Shown here one piece after another: positions 59,635-64,000 of a stretch of 64,000 nucleotides of DNA. The stretch comes from Actinomycetes bacterium. Its GTDB lineage: Bacteria > Actinomycetota > Actinomycetes > Actinomycetales > Microbacteriaceae. The position numbers were made by a program, and so were the translations under genes. The stretch lies in NCBI GenBank assembly GCA_023386365.1, contig JAEWJX010000096.1, positions 1-64,000 on the forward strand, in the 5' to 3' direction. The first letter of the stretch is position 1. Every line of letters starts with the position of its first letter. The notes below the pieces were generated by a model. The model saw only the letters and a program-made list of their open reading frames with translations. It was not told the DNA's origin and made no database searches.

Positions 59635-59659
59635 AGCGCCGCGCGGCCGAAGGCCGCAC

Positions 59660-60769
59660 CTACCCGAGCAGCTGCTGCGCCACCGTCGCGTGCACGGATT
59701 CGGTGTCGGAGGGGTGGTAGATCCCGGCGAGCACGTCGCGCTGCAGCCGGGCGAGTTCGCTGGTGCTGCGGTAGCCGCCTCCGCCGGCGACCCGCATCGC
59801 CTGGTCGACGACATGTCGTGCCGTTTCGGTGGAGCGGTGTTTCACGCCGGTGAGTTCGCGGAACCACCGCGCCCCCCGGTCGGCTTTCTCGTCGACGTCG
59901 GCGGCGAGGGTGTCGAGCTGCGGGGCGAGCGCGTCGAGCGCGAGGGCCGCGTCGGCGAGACGCCAGCGGATGTGGGGGTCGGCCGAGTAGGGCGCTTCCC
60001 CGTTCTTGAGGCTGGTGCGGCGGTGGGCGGCCTCGACGCCGAGTTCGAGGGCGCGGTCGGCGATGCCGGCGTAGACGGCGGCGATGAGCAGAAGGAAGTT
60101 GGCGAACAGGGCGAAGATGAACGGGTCGGCGTTGGGGCCGACGGGCAGGTGCCGCACGATGCGCTCGTCGGGCACGATGGCGTGGTCGAGTTTGGTGGTG
60201 CGCGACTGGGTGGCGCGCATGCCGAGCGTGTCCCAGTCGTCGAGGGTGGTCACGCCTGCGTCGTCGCGGGTGAGGATGCCGTGCACGAGCCGCGGGCCGT
60301 CTTCTCCGTCGTGTTTGCCGAACACGATGAGGCGGGTCCAAGCGGGGGCGAGTGAAGTGAAGATCTTCGTGCCCGTGAACGCGTAACCCGGCACGGGGGT
60401 TTCGACGCGTTCCGCGCGGGTGAGCGAGTCCCACATCACCAGGTCGTTGCCGGGCTCGCTGTTGCCGAACGCGAACAGCTCACCGGCTTCGGCATCCGCC
60501 AGCACCCACGCAAGTGAGTCGTCGCCGCGGTCGGCGAGGGTGCGGGCGATGCCCACCACCACGAGGTGCATGTTGACGGCGAGCGCCGTCGCGGGCGCGT
60601 ACGCGGCGAGCAGGCGCTGGTCGTGCACCGACTCGAGGAGGCTGCGGGGGCGCAGGTAGCCGGCGGCGCGCAGTTCGGCGAGGTCGTCGTCGAAGAAGGC
60701 GTTGTCGCGGTCGTAGTCGGCGGCGCGGGAGCGGATGCGGTCGAGGAGCTCGGGGGTCAGCACGGACAC
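59660..60769 (-). CDS. Acyl-CoA dehydrogenase-family flavoprotein
   Basis: The 369-residue protein matches the acyl-CoA dehydrogenase fold: helical N-domain, beta domain with GYAFTGTKIFTSLAPAW and DDWDTLGMRATQSRTTKL, and helical C-domain with VKHRSTETARHVVDQAMRVA. It oxidises an acyl-CoA or a related substrate using FAD. GTG 60769 lies 6 nt after TAGCCT (60781-60776), whose TAG is the stop codon of the Gfo/Idh gene. Confidence 0.9.
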   Translation of the reverse strand: MSVLTPELLDRIRSRAADYDRDNAFFDDDLAELRAAGYLRPRSLLESVHDQRLLAAYAPATALAVNMHLVVVGIARTLADRGDDSLAWVLADAEAGELFAFGNSEPGNDLVMWDSLTRAERVETPVPGYAFTGTKIFTSLAPAWTRLIVFGKHDGEDGPRLVHGILTRDDAGVTTLDDWDTLGMRATQSRTTKLDHAIVPDERIVRHLPVGPNADPFIFALFANFLLLIAAVYAGIADRALELGVEAAHRRTSLKNGEAPYSADPHIRWRLADAALALDALAPQLDTLAADVDEKADRGARWFRELTGVKHRSTETARHVVDQAMRVAGGGGYRSTSELARLQRDVLAGIYHPSDTESVHATVAQQLLG

Positions 60770-60778
60770 CCGTCCAGG

Positions 60779-61810
60779 CTACGCTCCGGCCGCACCCAGC
60801 TGCCGGCGCGCGTCGTCGATGATCGCAAGCAGTTCGATGCTGGTCTCGAGCGGATGTTCGGGGGCCTCCAGCCGCCCGTCGGCGATGTGCTTCGCCACGG
60901 CGGTCGCCTGGTAGCAGAGGCCGTCGCGCCAGCGCAGCCCGGTCTCGTCTTCCCAGTGGGCGGCTCCCCCGTCGACCCGGCCGATGCGGAACCCGCCGGG
61001 CGCCACGAACGGTTCCACGTCGAGTCGCAGCCCTTCGCTGCCGACCACCATGGCGGTGATCGGCAGGTCGACGTTCATGCTGGTGAACGAGCTCGCCGAG
61101 ACGGTGTCGCCCCAGCCGAGCACGACCCGCGCATCCGCATCCACGCCGGTGGGGGCGAGTTCGCCGGTGGCGTGCACGGTGTCGGGGCGGCCGAGGCAGA
61201 AGTGGGTCCACCAGAGGGTGTAGACGCCCAGGTCGAGCAGGCTGCCGCCGCCGAGGGCGGGGTCGAAGGCGCGACTGGTGGGGTCGTATTCGAACTGGCC
61301 GGCGAAGGTGGCGGCCGCGCCGACGGGGGTACCGAGCGCGCCCTCGTCGAGCAGCCGGCGGATGATGGTGGTCTGCGGCAGGAACCGCGACCACATCGCC
61401 TCCATGGCGAACACGCCCGCGGTGCGGGCGGCGAGCGCGATCTCGGTGGCCTGGTCGGCCGACACGGCGATCGGCTTCTCGATGAGCACATGCTTGCCGG
61501 CGTCGATGGCGAGCAACGCGAGAGCCCGATGCTCGGTGTGGGGTGCGGCGATGTAGACGATGTCGACGTCGGGGTCACCGACGAGGGCGTCGTAGCTGTC
61601 GTACCAGCGGTCGGCGCCGTGGGTCTGGGCGAAGCGTTGGGCGCGTTCGGCGGATCGGGATGCGACCGCGACGACGCGCTGGTCGGTGTTCGCGTGCAGG
61701 GTGGTCACCCAGTCGTGGGCGATGGCGCCGGGAGCGAGCACGCCCCAGCGCAGCACCGGGCCGCCGCGCAGCGGCACGTGGGTCGACTCGGGGAAGCTGG
61801 AGAAGCTCAT
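60779..61810 (-). CDS. Gfo/Idh/MocA-family oxidoreductase
   Basis: The 343-residue enzyme has the Rossmann start RWGVLAPGAIAHDWVTTL and the catalytic EKP motif in HVLIEKPIAVSADQ, with a C-terminal beta-sheet domain (DLGVYTLWWTHFCLG). Such enzymes oxidise sugars or inositols with NAD(P). ATG 61810 lies 6 nt after TAGCGT (61822-61817). Substrate unknown; no sugar transporter is adjacent. Confidence 0.92.
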   Translation of the reverse strand: MSFSSFPESTHVPLRGGPVLRWGVLAPGAIAHDWVTTLHANTDQRVVAVASRSAERAQRFAQTHGADRWYDSYDALVGDPDVDIVYIAAPHTEHRALALLAIDAGKHVLIEKPIAVSADQATEIALAARTAGVFAMEAMWSRFLPQTTIIRRLLDEGALGTPVGAAATFAGQFEYDPTSRAFDPALGGGSLLDLGVYTLWWTHFCLGRPDTVHATGELAPTGVDADARVVLGWGDTVSASSFTSMNVDLPITAMVVGSEGLRLDVEPFVAPGGFRIGRVDGGAAHWEDETGLRWRDGLCYQATAVAKHIADGRLEAPEHPLETSIELLAIIDDARRQLGAAGA

Positions 61811-61845
61811 CCCCGCACGCTATCGGGTGCCGATCCCGGTGGGCA

Positions 61846-62256
61846 TCAGGGACGCTCGGTCACCACCCCGAGACCGGCGGCCACGTCGAGCATCCTGTCG
61901 TCGTAGGTCACAAGCCGATCGACGCGCAGGAGCACCGCTGTAGCCAGGTGGATGGCGTCCAGAGTGCGCAGCAGCGGCGGCCCGATGATCTGCGAGGTGC
62001 TCACGACCTGCCGATCGAGCGGCGCCACGGCGACCCCGTCCCATACCTCATCGAGCGCGCGTGCGAACGCCTGCGACTCCACGTCGATGTCGATGCGCGA
62101 CCGCAATCCGCGCGCGACCTCGATTTCGGCGAGTTGCGAGGTGACGAATTGGGCACCCTCGCCGTTCCATGCATCGAGTTGATCGCGCAGTTCCTTGGTG
62201 CGCTCCTCGTCGAGGATCCTCTTGAGCAGTGCGCTGCTGTCGAGGTAGACGATCAC
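61846..62256 (-). CDS. vapC: VapC-type PIN-domain toxin (ribonuclease)
   Basis: The 136-residue PIN protein has the acidic metal site: Asp5 in VYLDSSALLKR, a Glu in AEIEVARG, Asp in TLDAIHLATAV and Asp in TYDDRML. VapC toxins cut specific RNAs, often tRNA, when released from VapB. GTG 62256 overlaps the antitoxin stop by 4 nt (GTGA). RNA target unknown. Confidence 0.94.
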   Translation of the reverse strand: MIVYLDSSALLKRILDEERTKELRDQLDAWNGEGAQFVTSQLAEIEVARGLRSRIDIDVESQAFARALDEVWDGVAVAPLDRQVVSTSQIIGPPLLRTLDAIHLATAVLLRVDRLVTYDDRMLDVAAGLGVVTERP

Positions 62257-62525
62257 AGGCGATCCTCGCGATCGATGAGGTCAACGGAGGTCACCCCGCC
62301 GGTCAGGCGCAACGTCGTGCGCGGTCGGGAGTAGGGCCGCTTCGGAGGGATCAGGCCCGCGCGCCGACGCTCGATCGCGGCGTCGGTCATGTCGACACGG
62401 GTGGCGATGCCGAGATACGTCGCGATGGCCTCGCGCATGATGTCTTGCTGCGATCGCCCGGTTGCCAGAGAGAGTTCTCGCAACGCGCGCTCGATGTCAC
62501 CGTCGAGTCGAAGGTTCGTGGCCAT
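62253..62525 (-). CDS. vapB: VapB-type ribbon-helix-helix antitoxin
   Basis: The 90-residue protein has a ribbon-helix-helix N-terminus (TNLRLDGDIERALRELSLAT then GRSQQDIMREAI) for DNA binding and a C-terminal tail rich in Arg/Pro for toxin capture. It has a leaderless ATG at 62525, 6 nt after TACCAT. The -10 lies inside a repeated palindrome, so VapB(C) should repress its own promoter. Confidence 0.92.
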   Translation of the reverse strand: MATNLRLDGDIERALRELSLATGRSQQDIMREAIATYLGIATRVDMTDAAIERRRAGLIPPKRPYSRPRTTLRLTGGVTSVDLIDREDRL

Positions 62526-62531
62526 CCGGCC

Positions 62532-62550
62532 ATGGTACCACTTGGTACCA
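62532..62550 (-). promoter_or_regulatory. vapBC promoter and operator
   Basis: TGGTACCA occurs twice (62533-62540 and 62543-62550) with 2 nt between, each copy a perfect palindrome. The -10 TACCAT (62537-62532) overlaps the first copy. A dimeric ribbon-helix-helix protein bound to both copies would block the promoter. Confidence 0.8.
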
Positions 62551-62561
62551 CTCGCGTCGCC

Positions 62562-63803
62562 TCAGCCGCGCAGCTCCTCCAGCACCGCCTCCAGCTGGTC
62601 GACGGCCCAGTCGAGTTCGTCCTGCTCCACCACGATCGGCGGCGCCAGACGGATCGTCGAGCCGTGCGTGTCCTTCGCGAGCACACCGCGTTCGGCGAGC
62701 CGCACCGCCACCTCGCGGCCGGACGCCAGCTGCGGGTCGATGTCGATGCCCGCCCACAGGCCCGCGGAACGCACCGACACCACGCCTCGCCCGATCAGCG
62801 CATCCAGGCGCCCGCGCAGGTGGTCGCCCAGGGCGGCCGCCCGACGCTGGTAGTCGCCGGTCTCCAGCAGACCCACCACGGCGAGCCCGACGGCCGCCGC
62901 CAGCGGGTTCCCGCCGAACGTCGACCCGTGCTCACCCGGACGGATCACGCCGATCACGTTCGCGTCGCCCACCACCGCGCTCACCGGCACGATGCCGCCG
63001 CCGAGCGCCTTGCCGAGCAGGTACAGGTCGGGGATGACACCCGCGTTGTCGCACTGGAACGTGGCGCCCGTACGCCCCAGACCCGACTGGATCTCGTCGG
63101 CGATGAACAGCACATTCGCATCCCGGGTGAGGCGGCGCACCGCCGGGAGGTACTCATCTGGGGGGATGATGATGCCCGCCTCACCCTGAATGGGTTCGAG
63201 AAGTACTGCGACGGTGTCGTCGTCGATCGCCGCCTCGAGGGCTGCGATGTCGCCGTACGGCACCGAGACGAAGCCGGGGGTGTACGGGCCGAAGTCGGCA
63301 CGCGCATCCGGGTCGTCGGAGAAGCTGATGATGGTGGTGGTGCGGCCGTGGAAGTTGCCGTTCGCGACGATGATCTTCGCCCGGCCCTCCTCGACACCCT
63401 TCACGCGGTAGCCCCAGGCGCGGGCGATCTTGATGCCCGACTCGACGGCCTCCGCCCCCGTGTTCATGGGGAGCACCATCTCCTTGCCGGCGAGCTTCGC
63501 CAGGCCTTCCAGGAATGGGCCGAGGCGGTCGTTGTGGAACGCACGGCTGGTGAGGGTGAGGCGGTCGAGTTGCGCCTTCGCCGCATCCACGAGGATCGGA
63601 TGGCCGTGCCCGAAGTTGAGCGCCGAGTACGCGGCCAGGCAGTCCAGGTAGCGTTTGCCGTCGACGTCCGTCACCCAGGCGCCGAACGCGTGCGCGACGA
63701 CGATCGGCAGCGGGTGGTAGTTGTGTGCACCGAACTCTTCGGCCTGCTCCAGGTAGCGGGCGGTCTCGCCGGTGACGGCGGGGCTGATGGCCTGCTCGCT
63801 CAT
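62562..63803 (-). CDS. rocD: Ornithine aminotransferase
   Basis: The 413-residue PLP enzyme converts ornithine to glutamate semialdehyde. It has NTGAEAVESGIKIARAWGY, GNFHGRTTTIISFS, the carboxylate-binding FIADEIQSGLGRTG and the PLP lysine in LLGKALGGGIVPVS, matching RocD-type proteins. ATG 63803 overlaps the upstream dimethylargininase stop (ATGA), so the two are coupled for arginine or methylarginine breakdown. Confidence 0.95.
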   Translation of the reverse strand: MSEQAISPAVTGETARYLEQAEEFGAHNYHPLPIVVAHAFGAWVTDVDGKRYLDCLAAYSALNFGHGHPILVDAAKAQLDRLTLTSRAFHNDRLGPFLEGLAKLAGKEMVLPMNTGAEAVESGIKIARAWGYRVKGVEEGRAKIIVANGNFHGRTTTIISFSDDPDARADFGPYTPGFVSVPYGDIAALEAAIDDDTVAVLLEPIQGEAGIIIPPDEYLPAVRRLTRDANVLFIADEIQSGLGRTGATFQCDNAGVIPDLYLLGKALGGGIVPVSAVVGDANVIGVIRPGEHGSTFGGNPLAAAVGLAVVGLLETGDYQRRAAALGDHLRGRLDALIGRGVVSVRSAGLWAGIDIDPQLASGREVAVRLAERGVLAKDTHGSTIRLAPPIVVEQDELDWAVDQLEAVLEELRG

Positions 63804-64000
63804 CGCAACTCCAGCGTGCAGCACTTCACGCCACCGCCGCCGAGCAGCAGCTCCGACAGGTCGACGCCGTGCGGCACGAAGCCGCGCTCACGCAGCTGCC
63901 GCTCGAAGTCGGTGGCGCGGGAGGCGATGACGACGTTGCGGCCGTCGCTGAAGCTGTTGAGGCCGAGCACGGCGGCATCTTCGTCGTTGACGTGGATGGC
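63800..64000 (-). CDS. Dimethylargininase/amidinohydrolase, 3' part only
   Basis: Only the last 66 codons are inside the window; the gene continues past 64000. The end reads LLLGGGGVKCCTLELR, where the Cys in GGGGVKC is the catalytic nucleophile of guanidine-modifying hydrolases. DDAH-like enzymes make citrulline from (methyl)arginine. Its stop overlaps the rocD start by 4 nt. Confidence 0.88.
   Translation of the reverse strand, partial: AIHVNDEDAAVLGLNSFSDGRNVVIASRATDFERQLRERGFVPHGVDLSELLLGGGGVKCCTLELR

Overview
The window is high-GC DNA (about 70% by eye) with actinobacterial traits, most likely from a Microbacteriaceae-type organism. The signs are near-exclusive G/C in third codon positions, many GTG starts, a CebR-type operator, an IdeR/DtxR-type iron box, an LCP cell-wall protein, and many genes whose start codon lies exactly 6 nt after a TANNNT hexamer (leaderless promoters). 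The left edge (1-70) is G/C homopolymer junk and looks like a contig end.

Layout. (1) 0.1-8 kb: a mannoside-use island with a lipoprotein sugar-binding protein, a LacI regulator, a GH38 alpha-mannosidase, a GPH-family sugar symporter and an NAD-dependent epimerase/dehydrogenase. (2) 7.9-10.2 kb: a multidrug exporter and its MarR regulator, with three 16-bp operators covering a clear promoter. (3) 10.2-27.6 kb: mostly housekeeping genes. They include glycerate kinase, an AMP-binding enzyme, an LPETG surface protein, an ABC-F protein, an LCP protein, serS with two tRNA-Ser genes, a diacylglycerol kinase-like protein, pheA, pgm and a VCBS-repeat protein. (4) 27.7-33.9 kb: a cellobiose operon (cebEFG, beta-glucosidase, cebR) with CebR boxes. 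(5) 34-43 kb: a putative amidase, an SDR, heme importer genes hmuUV coupled to a lipoate ligase under an iron box, an MFS exporter and membrane proteins. (6) 43.3-49.4 kb: a metalloprotease-like protein and the conserved transglutaminase / alpha-E / ATP-grasp operon. (7) 49.4-50.8 kb: a candidate sRNA and hmuT behind a second iron box. (8) 50.8-57.4 kb: a seven-gene operon with 4-bp overlaps at all six junctions: REC-PIG-L deacetylase fusion, ATP-grasp ligase, PHP phosphoesterase, processive GT2 glycosyltransferase, a 49-residue membrane protein, a stand-alone REC and a PAS histidine kinase. (9) 57.4-64 kb: an aldo-keto reductase, SGNH and alpha/beta hydrolases, an acyl-CoA dehydrogenase, a Gfo/Idh oxidoreductase, a VapBC toxin-antitoxin pair, and ornithine aminotransferase with the 3' end of a dimethylargininase gene.

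The most unusual locus is region 8. Neither receiver protein carries a DNA-binding domain, so the histidine kinase appears to act on enzymes directly, and the enzymes look able to build, deacetylate and modify an amino-sugar glycan at the membrane. Other points of interest are a heme importer split over 11 kb but joined by two iron boxes, TAG stop codons that double as the first bases of the next gene's -10 element, an exact 44-bp dispersed repeat, and three-hairpin RNA upstream of the ATP-grasp operon.
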